This document shows, in pieces, positions 24,964-36,331 of a stretch of DNA of 64,000 nucleotides; position 1 is the first letter of the stretch; each line of letters starts with the position of its first letter. Below the pieces are notes generated by a model. It had not been told where the DNA came from, ran no database searches, and saw only the letters and a program-made list of their open reading frames with translations. Origin of the DNA: Paragonimus skrjabini miyazakii (Eukaryota; Platyhelminthes; Trematoda; Plagiorchiida; Troglotrematidae); NCBI GenBank assembly GCA_014338405.1, contig JTDE01000292.1, positions 97,537 to 161,536 of the forward strand. The letters are read 5' to 3'. The position numbers were made by a program, and so were the translations under genes.

Positions 24964-25420
24964 TGTAGACAAATGAAATCGTTCGCGAAGAGGTTGGCTA
25001 ATGTAGATCGGGGTCATCTCCTGTGCTGGAGCCCTCGCGACTCACAGAGTCGGTGGCTTGAAACTTTAGGTGAGATGGCGGCCAACCGAGCTTAGTGGCG
25101 TGAATGTTGTCGTTGTTTGGTCGAGTTGTCTATGAACTGAGTGCACTTAATGACGCGGGGCAGTGAAAGCCGTAAGGAAGCTGTCTTGCTGATGACGCCT
25201 TACTCTCACTTGCAGCCCAGTTGTTTGTTTGCAAGGTGTAGGCACCTTGATGCTGTATGTTTGAATATAGACGTAGCTATTTTTAGTGGTTAGGTTCCCT
25301 TTCCCTTTTTTTCTTCTCTCTTCCTATACAGGGTTTGCTATTTTTTCCTCGTGGGTGTGTGGCAGTCCAGCATCAATGTGAACCACTGATGTATTGCTGC
25401 CTATCATGATGATGACGAGT

Positions 25421-26659
25421 GTCTATAGTTATTTTTTGACTTCAACCATAGAAGTTGCTTTACACCGAGGTTGTACAATACCCGGCTGAAAAGTCTAAAT
25501 CGGACAGATGGGTCACCCAGCGTTTTCGTTTTTCATATTCCTATTTATGAGAAGTCGTTCTTTTAAAATTGGGTTTTTAAATGGACAGGTTAATGTGTGG
25601 GAAAAAATGTTCCGTATGTGTAAGCCCCCTCAAGGATTCACTGTCTGTCGCTCTGGTCACTGTTGACTCAATTCAGATGTACAAAACTTTACACAATTGA
25701 CGTTACAGTTCTCTTAGTCCCCTCCCTGACGTAGTCGCACAGGTTAACAAGTGTGTTTTCGTCCGGTTACGTGCTTTTGTTAACTGTCTGTATGTGCATT
25801 TGTTGACTGTATCATTTTGCGGTTTCAGCGGGTAAAACTGTAGGCATGCAACCCTCCAGAGTTTTCACAATAGACCCTTTATTTCCTTAATCCTGAAGAT
25901 GTTTTTTTACACTTACGAGTCGTCCATTATATTGTGAGCAGACGATGGTTTATTGAACAGTCTGTTATCGATTATTTTAAATCGGGCCAGGTACATCAGA
26001 GTTTATATCACCTCCTTTGCCAAGGTAACGAAATCAAGTACAATTTGTCATGTATTTGACTCGAATCGTTTTCAATGGGACAATAATCACCTGTACAACT
26101 TCGCAGTAATAAAACGTATAGTAAACAACCAAGTTAACCGTAGAGTTAAACAACTTTAATCTGATAGCATAGTTATGTAATGTATAGCCAAATTCCCATC
26201 GACACAGCAATGACCAAATTATCAGACCTGACTTAATTTACTTTGATGACAAAACCAGTGACATTTAGGTTAGAAGGGTATACTCATCAAAACTCTCATC
26301 AGCATAAGAAAAAATGTATAAGTATCTCCGATACAAATCAATACAGTTATTTGTCAACTGCTATGAAACCAGCATTTCGTCTGCAGAAATCGGCTTGGTA
26401 TATCGATAATACAATCTAATATTTCACCACGACTGATATACCTATATTTGATTCATCGAACGTTCAGTTTGTGGGAAAATCAAAAATATTGAGTAGATGC
26501 TAAATCACAGCTAATTAGTGAAATGATAAGGTGGTCCCAATAATCCTAGACTTTAAATTGATTGTATTCATTTTTAAATTCCTGATTGCCGCATACTCTC
26601 GCTTGATTCTATTTGCACTTGATAAAAGAACGAACTGATTTCTCACTACTTCCTTCCAG
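25421..26659. other. Probable intron upstream of the GPCR terminal exon
   Basis: No TM1-TM2 coding exon of the downstream receptor could be found here. The stretch is AT-rich with only a 68-codon frame at 25953-26159. It is presumably part of the last intron, ending in the pyrimidine-rich acceptor TCACTACTTCCTTCCAG (26643-26659). Confidence 0.5.
26643..26659 (+). promoter_or_regulatory. Splice acceptor of GPCR terminal exon
   Basis: A pyrimidine-rich tract ends in CCTTCCAG followed by GTTCG. Using it brings in the conserved Cys3.25 and Asp3.32 at the correct spacing (7 residues) and avoids the in-frame TAA at 26623. Confidence 0.65.
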
Positions 26660-28566
26660 GTTCGTCCCATAAACAATCGTTTGTACACACATTCTGTCTG
26701 TACTCAACCTATTTGGACACTCTTTTCTGCAACTTGACGTTCCTGCAAACATTCTTCTCCAGTCTGGATGCCTACCTACGACTACGAAATCCTACATTCT
26801 ATCTGGTCTCCGCCAAACGTCGACCGGCACTCTGGCTAAAGGTCGGTTCACCTTGGCTAGTGGCCACCATCCAAGCAATTGGACAACTTGCATTGAGTGA
26901 CAGACAACACGTCCGTTTGCACCAAATGTCTACAATACACGCTGGTGCCGGACTTCAAACTACATGCCTCCTGCCGGACCCAAACTTCCTAATCATTCGT
27001 ACGGCAATTGCGTACGCTCTGCCCCTTCTAATTTGTATTGTACTGGTGGGTTTGCAATTACGTTGTTTACGTAATTTGAGAACTTATTCCTCGGAAGCTA
27101 TTGAAGCATTGCTACAAGTTCGCAAAACGTTTGGCAGGCACGCTTCTCTGGAACCACATATTACCTGTCAAAGTGGAACTAATAGGAATCGTTTGGATAC
27201 GTCTCGAACGGAGACGATGTATTCGTCTTCTATCATTCCAATGAAACAAACTGAACAATACACTCTACTACCCTTGACTCTTTCGTCAACTCAGATAATT
27301 AGGCCAAATAGTCCACAACTGATGTCCAGTTCATGGCACGTGGATCGTCAGTACACTCTGGAGACTTTGATACCTGATTGCGGGAAATCGATAAGTCAAC
27401 TGGGCGTACAGTCTGACTCGTCTCATATCATACCGAAAGAGTCAATCGGTCCTCATGTAATATTTTCAACTGGTACAATGCCATTCATTGAACTACATTC
27501 CTTAAATCCTAGTAAACCGGAAGATATTCAGTCGTCTTTGTACCAATGTCCAACCCATGGGTTAATCAACTTGGCGATCGACACAGCGTCGACACTACAT
27601 CCCTTGGAGGAATCAGGGACATCTATTACGGTGGCCTCTAACTTTTTGTCCCACCCAAATGTACTCGGTGATCATATGGTTTTACGAGAGGAAGAAATTA
27701 ACACGGAATCTCAAGTGGATGCAAATGTCTCGCATCAATCCACTCATCAACAAGGTACATTGAGTCACGACAAAAGTGTGCTGACCTCTCGACAAAACGC
27801 AGAGCACATGTCAACCAGTACAGCGGACTCTGACAAGAAAGATCAATTACCATTTGAGCGTAGATCATTAGCACCTGTCGTAGACCGATTGAAGCGGTAT
27901 GAGGCTGATATGAAGCCTGTTATTCCTCTTTGGTTGACGGCCTATCATGGTGAGCAGCTCGCAGTTGCAATCAATTTAGTCAGCTGCATCATCGCGGTTG
28001 GTACGTGGTCTCCTTATATACTAGCGACACTGGCCAATGGCCTATGTCAGCCAGTTCACATGGGTAATTCCCATTCGGAGAGTCCAACAATTCATCCATT
28101 TTTCCCGGTGGTTGCTACCGCACTGGACATAACCCACACGAAGCCGGTGAATCGTTGTCTCATCCAAGTTACACCGGATCGGATAGCAGATTTCCGGTGG
28201 TGGGCTTACGCCAGCTCAGGTCTCTTACTTCCCATTCTTTTGTTCTATCTGGATTTGGGTCTTCGAGATGGATGCTGGAGGGCACTGAATTACAGTGACA
28301 AATCGGAAAGCACCCAATCGCCAACACAGTCTCAAAACTGGAATTCCATTCACTCAACGACAACGGTGCAGACGTACCGATGCAAAAACGCTCGTCAAGT
28401 ACGTGATCCTCGTGAGACTGTAAATAAAAACACAGAACAGGAGATGAACAAATTGAACCAGTTATGGAACAAGAGAGCTTCTGTTGAGCATACAATTTCA
28501 GGCACAGTGGACATGACAGATAGACAGCAAGTTGATTCGAACATCCCCGTAAAGTGTGTTAGTTGA
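26660..28566 (+). CDS. Terminal exon of an atypical rhodopsin-family, amine-receptor-like GPCR (TM3 to C-terminus)
   Basis: The exon starts after the acceptor at 26658-26659 (phase 1; codon completed from an upstream exon) and ends at TGA 28564-28566. There is no ATG start: the open frame can be entered at TTG 26713 but runs in from the splice site, so TM1-TM2 must lie upstream. Counting from L at 26713 as residue 1: Cys3.25 (26695-26697), Asp3.32 (D2, the amine-binding Asp), D19-A20-Y21 at the DRY position, W48 (4.50), extracellular-loop Cys C85, P104 (5.50), a third intracellular loop of about 290 Ser/Thr/Gln-rich residues (122-411), E414 (6.30), W432-S-P434 (6.48-6.50), W497 (7.40) and P507 (7.50). 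Arg3.50 is Ala, NPxxY reads LPILL, and the TM5 serines are absent (R96/T97/A100). No stop in over 620 codons argues for a real gene. Ligand unknown; the aminergic label rests on Asp3.32 and Trp6.48/7.40. Confidence 0.8.
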
Positions 28567-31500
28567 CTGTGATAATGCGTCCGTCATATGAAAATGCATC
28601 CCAAGCGATATTTGTTGTTACTTTATATGAAATCTAGCATTGTTTCATTACATGTCTGTATTATTTTTTTACTGAAGCTAAACTTGGTAACTGGGTAAAA
28701 CATGTTGAATCAATTGAATTGGATCCGTGAATATGCTGAGTAATTGAGGCAGTTTGTGCAACAATTGCTTCGCTTTAACCATCTTTGAGACTTAAAAATA
28801 TCTCGTAGACTTTCCATTGAGTCACGGAAATACGGTGGCGAGTAATTGTCTCTCATGATTTTTATAACACCCGTAGGGTTATGCATAATCAGCGAGGTTA
28901 GAACAGAGTTTACAAACAGAGAGATATCAAGTAAAATCCAGGCAGTTCATATCGAACGCTACACAATTATTGTTCTACCATCGAATTTGTGAGACACATC
29001 TGTTGAAGATGAGTGTGAGGTTTGGAATTTTACACATGCTTGTATCGCTGGAGTGGATGTAAAATTTTATGCGTGAATGGAACATGACGAGGTCACCTTT
29101 AATCACGAAAGTTCCACGACTTGTATGATCGTCCTCGAAGGTTCCCTCAGACAATAGATGTTAGCATCTACGGACTAGACTAATTATCCAATTCTACTTT
29201 CACAGAAACCCTATAGTTACCTTGATCAAACACACTATAGTCAATCGGTATTCATGCACAAATTCTCATCTTCATCTCTGTGACAAACTTTTGTGTGTAA
29301 ATTCAGTCCTTTAGTATTGGTAACTTATTATCTGAGTCGTTTGGCCAGGAACAGAACACTAACAGTAAATCAGCTGAAGCTAGACTGACTGCGTTCCCAA
29401 CAGAAAATAACATGAATGTTTGGCTGTACTTATATGTGCAATCAACTCTATTCAATTGTTGAGTACATAACCAACAAGTCATCAGCCAGCTAATAATCAG
29501 ATTACTTTTACAATTGAGCTTATTCAGTCTACTTTCTGATGTTTTAAAGAATTCGCTTGGCAAATTCTATTGAGCCTTATGCCAACTTGTCCTCTTTATT
29601 TCAGCATTGAAAACTCATGTGATTAGTTTACTCTTCTGTTAACGCTAATGCCACTGCTGCATATTTGGGATCTGGTTGACTTTAATTGTGTACCACACAA
29701 AATTAGCCTCGGAATCGCATTCTGAGAGACTTTGCAGCTAGTCTCTTCTGAAAGTGGACACTTGACTCAAAACTAACAATTGACACAGAATACTATTAAC
29801 ACATATCCTCATCATGACTCTGATTTGAACTCTTCTCTTAGTCCACATGGGCTAACCGCCTTAAATGTTGTATTATCGATAGATGCCAGCAGTGCAGTTT
29901 AAATGAAATCGGTAATCTCAGCTTGACTGGGAAGTAATTATTGTGGGTTTATCGATCGTAATTGACAAGTAATCGCTGTGTCTCTTATCGAAATGATTTG
30001 TTAGCCTGAATAGAATTAATGAAAAAGTGTGATCAAGCGTTTACTTTTAACATATCAGGCAAGTCTTATGTGAGGTTATTGAGGTATCGAAGAATATGGA
30101 GCGGCGTTCAAACTCTCGTCATATGTTCGATATGCTCAACCATCCAGCTGTAATGATAGAAACTTGAACCTCGTTTCACAAGGGAGCTGGTTGAAATGAC
30201 TATCGTATGGCGAACTTTCAATAAACGCTGGGTGGTATTCGGGTCAACCATTAACTTCGTGGATGAACGTGTTCAGCAGTCTATTCATTGACGCGGTATA
30301 CAGCCCGTGTAGAGAAGATGCTTGTCGATACCTTGGATAGACTATGATTGTCTAACGCCTTACTTAGATCAATAATGTTTCGCACTGATATCTCAGTTTT
30401 GAATGTAGTCGTTGAACAAACAACGCTTTCCTAACCAACGAGGCCTTACCGATGTAATGCTCGTATTCAGATGGCAGACGTTCTTCACCAGCAGTCCAAA
30501 CGTGTTACACTCACGATCGGTGTTCATCCAACATGACGCAAAGTAGGGTTGTCAAAATGCGACAAACACACAGTGTTCATAATGATAACACTCACTTTCT
30601 GGGTGCACTTTGTATTCTCGAAATGTGTGGACAACTCGGCAACTCACAGAATCAATAAATCTCAACATTAGCACAGCTTAGGCATCATTTGGATGAGTTA
30701 TTTTTTTTGAGGAGGCTCGGAACATTTTTCGTTGTCTTCTCGGTTGGGTTCATCACTGTAATCTATAGTCTTCGAGCATATAACTGTTTACGCTTAATCT
30801 TTTAACTGTGATCAAGTGTAGATACGAATTCCTTTCAGGATTGCAACTTCAACCGAAATAAACCTCAGCACAACCAGGCCGTCATTTTAACGACTGTTCT
30901 AACGATCAAGATTTAGTTATTCATTCGCTGATACATACACAGATAAGACTCTCCTAGTCTCAACATTGTTAACGGACTTGTGTAAGCCCATCAAATAATC
31001 GCGTTAAATCCGCATTGCGGATGTTCACAGTTGGCAACACAAGTACTTATGCGATTCGTTGACGAAGTCTATGGGGTTAGACTAAGAGGTGGACAAATTG
31101 GCATTTGTGGTGTAGGTTATTGAGATGTTTGCATCGAACAACAAGAATATTTGTGAACTCTGTTTTTTTCCTGTAAGTAGGCAAGTAATACCACATAAAA
31201 GCAGTTATCGGTGGGTAGCATACACGATACTAACTTCGGATTGAGCACTGAGAGAAGTTACATGGATTTATATATAATGCATTTTCATGACATAATTAGG
31301 TTGAGCAGGAATCACGAATCCATCACTTTGTCCAGTGTTACAGTGTCTTCAGCTACGCATGGTTTGCAAACTCAGGGATATAAGGCATCTTCGATTAATT
31401 TATATAGACTCCCGAAACAGGCCCGACGTGTAGGAACCGTTTCGATTTTCCAAAGAAACTCAGAAACGTCTTACTTGCTCTGGATGAAAGGCTGTCGTTG

Positions 31501-31580
31501 TTGGCAGGACGTTAAAACCAGGTTAGTGATTAATAGTAGGTGATTTTGGTTTTCATATAGGTCGAATTTCACCCACATTT
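28567..31580. other. 3' flank of GPCR and intergenic DNA
   Basis: No canonical AATAAA signal was seen in the first 200 nt after the stop, so the 3' UTR end is not located. The rest has short frames only (86 codons at 29303-29563 minus; 110 codons at 31211-31543 plus) with no recognisable domain. Confidence 0.4.
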
Positions 31581-31581
31581 A

Positions 31582-31707
31582 AGAGTGAAACTCGAATCTA
31601 GTGCTTTTTTCGAAACAGGCCGACTGGGAAGTCCATGCAAATGCGACAGCTTCGATCACTTATGGATGATGTTCAATCGAAATGGAAATCAAAATCCCCT
31701 GCTACTC
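31582..31707 (+). mobile_element. SINE1 copy D, 3' half only
   Basis: It starts inside the hammerhead just before GAAACTCGAATC, continues through TAGTGC and the conserved tail (CCGACTGGGAAGTCC, GCGACAGC, ATCCCCTGCTACTCA), and stops. The tRNA-like head and the first hammerhead box are missing. It lies in the same orientation 94 bp before copy C, giving a partial tandem. Confidence 0.75.
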
Positions 31708-31800
31708 AAAACACCATTCAACAAGTTAATGATTTCGGTGATTTCAACATGGAGAGAAGTCTTAATCGAGGAGTCGTCGACTGGAGTTAACAGTACAGTT

Positions 31801-32107
31801 ACTGTCTCCTCTGGAGGCAATCGGGTAACCAGATCATCATTCACTAGCAAAAGTGGTGCAACGTTCACATACGATAATTCGGTCGTGCCTAATTTGAGGT
31901 CAATGACATAGTGGTCAACACGGTTGCCTCATGAAAGCGTGGCCGGAGTTCCAGTCCCGGCAGTGGCAAGGATATATATTACTGACGATTTCTAATGAGA
32001 GTGAGACTCGAGTCTAGTGCTTCGTTTGAAAGGAACTGACTGGAAAGTCTACGGGAATGTGATAGCTGCGATCAGTTGTGAATGATGTTCATTCCACATC
32101 AAAACCA
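31801..32107 (+). mobile_element. SINE1 copy C, near full length
   Basis: Homologous to copy E from the 5' TGTCTCCT block onward. The order is leader (CACTAGCAAAAGTGG, TCACATACGATAATTCGG), tRNA-like head (about 31897-31966, degenerate A box GACATAGTGG, degenerate B box GAGTTCCAGTCCC), CCCGGCAGTGGC, hammerhead fold (about 31975-32020), tail. Its head differs from that of copies A and B by GAAAGCGTGGC in place of GAACAGCATGCCCGT, marking a separate subfamily. Confidence 0.75.
31976..32020 (+). ncRNA. Decayed hammerhead fold in copy C
   Basis: Box 1 CTGACGA is kept and stem III ACTCGAGT is intact. GAAA has become GAGA, stem I is held by wobbles (TATTA/TAGTG), and the base of stem II has a U-U mismatch. 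It is predicted inactive. Confidence 0.65.
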
Positions 32108-34908
32108 AGCTGTTCGTGAAATTTCAATTAAGCTAGAAGTTACCATGATAACTGCCTCCTTTTACAACTAGCATATAAATGGTTATGGATCAATCGATGG
32201 TCCAATAATGGGCAAACAATTGTCAGGACAGTTGATATTGACAATTCTGCCTGAACTTGTCAGGAAAGAGGCGCGGTCCCATCCTGTAACCAGATGTATT
32301 TCCATTCTTGTACGGGTTGACTATTTACTCGACCAGAGTGAAGGGATCAATTTACTTCGTTTTACTGTTTGCTTTTCTGCATCAACCAATTGCGTGCTTC
32401 TTCTGTCAAATACCGACCAGTTAACGAGTCACCCGTTCACCTGAATTAGCTAGGTTTGGTCGGTCGCAGTATGAGAACTGCCAAAGACTGAAATCTGACG
32501 ACGGACTGGTGTGTGAGAGACCGGTTGATTAATTTGACTTCACCACAGGATGGTAAACGTGATAGTATATGCCTGGAAAACCTAGAGTTAACAAGTGAAC
32601 GATGATATGGATTTCCACACGACATAAATCGACTGTGACCTCGTTTGTGTATGAGCTTTTGTGTGATCATCAGGAGCAACTGGTCTGGTTTCTTTGGATC
32701 ACAACGTGAACTGTTTGAGTTGCAGGAACAAGTTGTAGAAACATTCCTTAATAATAGTGATCATACGGAATGACCTCACGTTTTAATGTTAAGACACTCT
32801 GATATACCAATGCAACCACTACAGAAATCTAGGCTCACATACAGCAAACAGGTACGGATTGCCCTGTTTATTTTTTGGGTAATCGATTTCGTAAGCCTGT
32901 ATGTGGTATCCGGTCGGACGGAGCAGTAACAGTTGTAGTAGATTCGCTTGAAAACTAACTGATTGAATAATGAATGATAATCTGCGAAATTCATCTAAGT
33001 AATGAATACCACTAGATGAATGGACGCATGTACAGACACAACCATTTAAGAGAATGTACACTATACTATTCTACCTATTGGGTCCAAGCTTGCTAGTCAG
33101 TACTAATTGATCTTGCCCAAACTTTAGAATGGGAATACATGTGCTATAAATGCTGAACGCTAGAAACTGTCCAGTTGTTGCTTTGTGACCCAGCATTAGA
33201 TAGTGGCAGTCCAAAAAGACAGACCTGATTTTCGAACCTTGATCAGTTAGGCATCTTGATAGAAGTGCCGCCTTCTTTTCATCAAATTCACGAACAGTCT
33301 ATGTTTAACGTGGTTAACTTATATCCGTCTGAACGCTAACATTTTCAGGAAATGTGCTTTACGATCGAAGATCTTCACACAATCAAATCGCATTGTGAGA
33401 CTTACCGAAAAGGTCCACAAATTTAATTATATAAGTTTAAAGCAACTCAACATAACCATCGAATTCCATCTGGGGAATATTTACACAAAGTATAACCAAC
33501 CACTACAAGGTTCACCCGGTTTAGAGTTGGCAGCTGACAACTGTCATCACTTTGCAACTAGTACCAGGAGCGGAACCACATTGCGAAATGGACCATACAT
33601 AAGACCGCAAAATAGTCCTCAACTATATTACTATGGTGGACAATTACTAGCCTATAGTCGAGGATAGAAAACTGGATCTACACATCTGAGTTGCTCAGAT
33701 TTATCGCGTAATCCTACTGCTGCTAAAACTATGCACCAAACGTACACCTCCGTCATCGCATTCCAGGATTCACAAAACATTTTATTAGTAATCACATATT
33801 GGATCGCTCGCGTGCACGAAGTGATTCAAGCAAGCGAGCAGTTTGTTTGTCACTATCTTTGTTTTGACTGTTGACTGTCTGTTACGATATGACGTTTTAA
33901 GGAATTCAGACAGAAAACTCCACCAACACTGAAGACAGTCAGTCTGCGAGTTGACTAATAATGCGGTAAGAGGACAAACAATTTGAACATCATTTAGTAA
34001 ACATACTCAACATTAATCGATAACATCATCTACTCCCGTGTAATGCTCCTGCTTCGACGAGTTGTATATGCAACAAACCCCATCTAACTGTCCTATGGCA
34101 ATGGGGAGATTTTTTTCTGTTGATGACTCATAGACACAAAGACAGATCCGAGGTGAATTGTTGCGTTGAATGAACTCCACACTACTGCAATGTATGAAGG
34201 TGCTGACACTAAGTTCACGAAATTCATATCAACACACCATTCATCAGGAAGTGGCTGAAAAAATCATAGGGGAATGTGAAAGCTGTACTTATTTCCAAGG
34301 AGCGTTCAAACTATGTCAACCAAAATCAACTGTTGCTGATCAGTAAACAAGTTGGTTTTAGGTCCAATAGCTATTACAGAAGCGTCGGTCGATGACCTAT
34401 CATACAGGTCGTAGTTTGCACAGTCCTCGCAAGCCCAAGCAGTCCTGGTGAAGTGCATTCGTTTTTGGATGACTGTAAAGAAAATATTTTGAACCCCATT
34501 GGGATTCTTTTTTATGCCAATCGACTCGGGTTGTGAATATTCAATACAAGCCAGCTGGTTTCAACTTATACTAAAATTATGTGTTGAACTAAGTACCATA
34601 TAGTTCGTATAGTACTATTAGCCGTGGCTCTGATATGACTGTGCCCTTGGTCATTATGCGAAAATGGTTTAGGGTGCCCTATTCTACCTACATCTAAATA
34701 ATGATTTTGACTTGATCATCATGCTTCCTCATACCTCCAACGCCAGTCGAAACCACTTAGTTAGGTTATCTATTCCCACTCTCAGCTGAAGTGTCGGACG
34801 GGTTTAAAGAAGAGTTGTACGCCTCTCTCAAGCCACTTCGAAAACTATTGGACACCTGTGGTTCGTTTGCATACTATCAAGCACTATGAAGTAAAACATG
34901 TGACTCAT
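32108..34908. other. Intergenic, no gene seen
   Basis: Short frames on both strands (72-90 codons) overlap each other at 32208-33061 and 33395-33667 with no recognisable domain or consistent coding signal. Confidence 0.4.
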
Positions 34909-35008
34909 NNNNNNNNNNNNNNNNNNNNNNNNNNNNNNNNNNNNNNNNNNNNNNNNNNNNNNNNNNNNNNNNNNNNNNNNNNNNNNNNNNNNNNNNNNNN
35001 NNNNNNNN
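34909..35008. other. Assembly gap (100 N)
   Basis: Exactly 100 N. The flanks do not repeat each other. Confidence 0.99.
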
Positions 35009-35927
35009 CATAGACAGACTTCAATCAATGCAACATTCATTGTACACTCCTAATAATCAGCGACTAAAACTCCAGCAATCCTTTCAGGAATCTGTCACTA
35101 ATGACACTTTTCGAAATAATGCATACTAACCCAGGCGTTTTTCGACCCAACTAAACTAGCAAACACTGTACAGACGACAGTCAGTAATACTGCCATAGTG
35201 TGGCAGGCATAAGTCAACGCTTTCATGGGTTGCAGCCTAAAACTCCAACAATGCCAAAAACATACATAAGACTATCGATTATCGCTAGATATGGAGCGCA
35301 TATTTATAGGAAATATGTTAGTGGTTACGATGCATAGCGCTACTAAGCAGTATGACAGGAGTGTTAGTTTAGAAGAGACTGCATTGAGTTGAACGTGATC
35401 TGCGACTCTATTGGAACTAGTGATAAGAAAAGCACACTGTTCACACTGTTTCGTAGACCCGATTGCTCACCCTTGGGTCTTTTCTAAACCTTACTCTCAT
35501 ATGAAATAACGAATGAGTCCAATGTTATGCCAGTCATGCAGTTGAACGTTTAATGTGGATTTCTGCACACTCCCTGCCCAACATTTCCCCATAACTGCTG
35601 TGTAATCTTGGAACGCTGCATCCTACCATCCATCAGTGTACACTTTTTTCTGGCACCTTTTCTTCTAATGTTGGTTGGAAAGTTCGCGAGTCCAGCACAC
35701 GTGAAACATCGTCGAATGGTATTATCGAAGATAGAGTTCAGAGTAACAGTTTCCGAACGCTTACGTAGTTACTGAGGTTCTCTTTTCCGGACAGCAGGTT
35801 ACACTGTACACTGAGAATTAAATTGTGTCTACTTTCTACTGACTTCATATATGTCCGAGGGTTGGCGTTAGCTAACTCCATCAACGATTGCTGTCAATGC
35901 TTTATGACCATACGTTTTGTGACCACT

Positions 35928-36004
35928 TGCTTTCAAGTTAAATATCACTCACATTTGACCGCAGCCTTCGAATTCAGATAGACTTTCTAGCCAGCCTTTT
36001 TCGA
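35928..36004 (-). repeat. Inverted SINE1 tail preceding copy E
   Basis: The reverse complement of this stretch matches the tail of copy E (about 36233-36310) nearly base for base: GGCTGGCT, AAGTCTATCTGAAT, CGAAGGCTGCGGTCAAAT. With copy E it forms an inverted-repeat pair flanking the leader, tRNA-like head and hammerhead. Confidence 0.8.
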
Positions 36005-36011
36005 ATGTAAA

Positions 36012-36331
36012 CACTGTGTCTCCTGTCGGGCAACCTGATCATCACTCACTAGCGAAAGTGGTTCAGCGTTCACACGTTATAATTCGGCCATGCCTAAGTT
36101 GAGGTCAGTGGCAAAGTGGTCAACACGGTGGCCTCATGAAAGCGTGGTCGGAGTTCTAGTCCCGGCAGTGGCAAGAATATACACTACTGACGATCTCTAA
36201 TGAGAGCGAGACTCGAGTCTAGTGCTTCTTTTCGAAAGAGGCTGGCTGAAAAGTCTATCTGAATGCGAAGGCTGCGGTCAAATTTGATTGATCTTCAACT
36301 TGAAATCAACCAAATCCCCGAATGCTCACCA
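36012..36331 (+). mobile_element. SINE1 copy E, full length
   Basis: The most complete copy: 5' block (TGTGTCTCCTGTCGGG), leader (CACTAGCGAAAGTGG), tRNA-like head (about 36101-36170) with a degraded A box (TGGCAAAGTGG) and B box (GAGTTCTAGTCC), CCCGGCAGTGGC, hammerhead fold, and tail ending CCCCGAATGCTCACC. Shared features with copy C define the second subfamily. Confidence 0.8.
36182..36225 (+). ncRNA. Hammerhead fold in copy E, core substitution
   Basis: Stem I CACTA/TAGTG, box 1 CTGACGA, stem II CTCT/AGAG (with one U-C mismatch at its base) and stem III ACTCGAGT are present. GAAA is GAGA, the same A14 to G change as copy C, so cleavage is not expected. Confidence 0.7.

Larger units (their letters stand above)
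22691..25420 (+). mobile_element. Non-LTR retrotransposon (EN-RT LINE), 5' truncated, degenerate
   Basis: Across several plus-strand frames the order is as follows. Endonuclease end: DNGGQLSQLCAEHRLF, CYTWRP, QIDHIAVSYKWRG, LDSDHAF. Linker: VEKLAMRS..KYQTSLE. RT fingers and palm: NKVAGPDGLVPVLLK, IIKKG..S.CENHWGIS, EQAGFCSGRVCIDHIF, VFLDYKGAF, SGVRQGCPLS, LDYADDKVLLFDS. Thumb and tail: VYLGNCICGG, AVLTYGSETWPL, HRLRWLGHELRMP, DWRKVRGGQ. The 5' endonuclease half is absent. Multiple frameshifts and stops (near 23092, 23164, 23364, 23857, 24050, 24334 and 24961) show it is dead. The 3' end is placed near a GATGATGA-containing string at about 25408. Confidence 0.9.
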
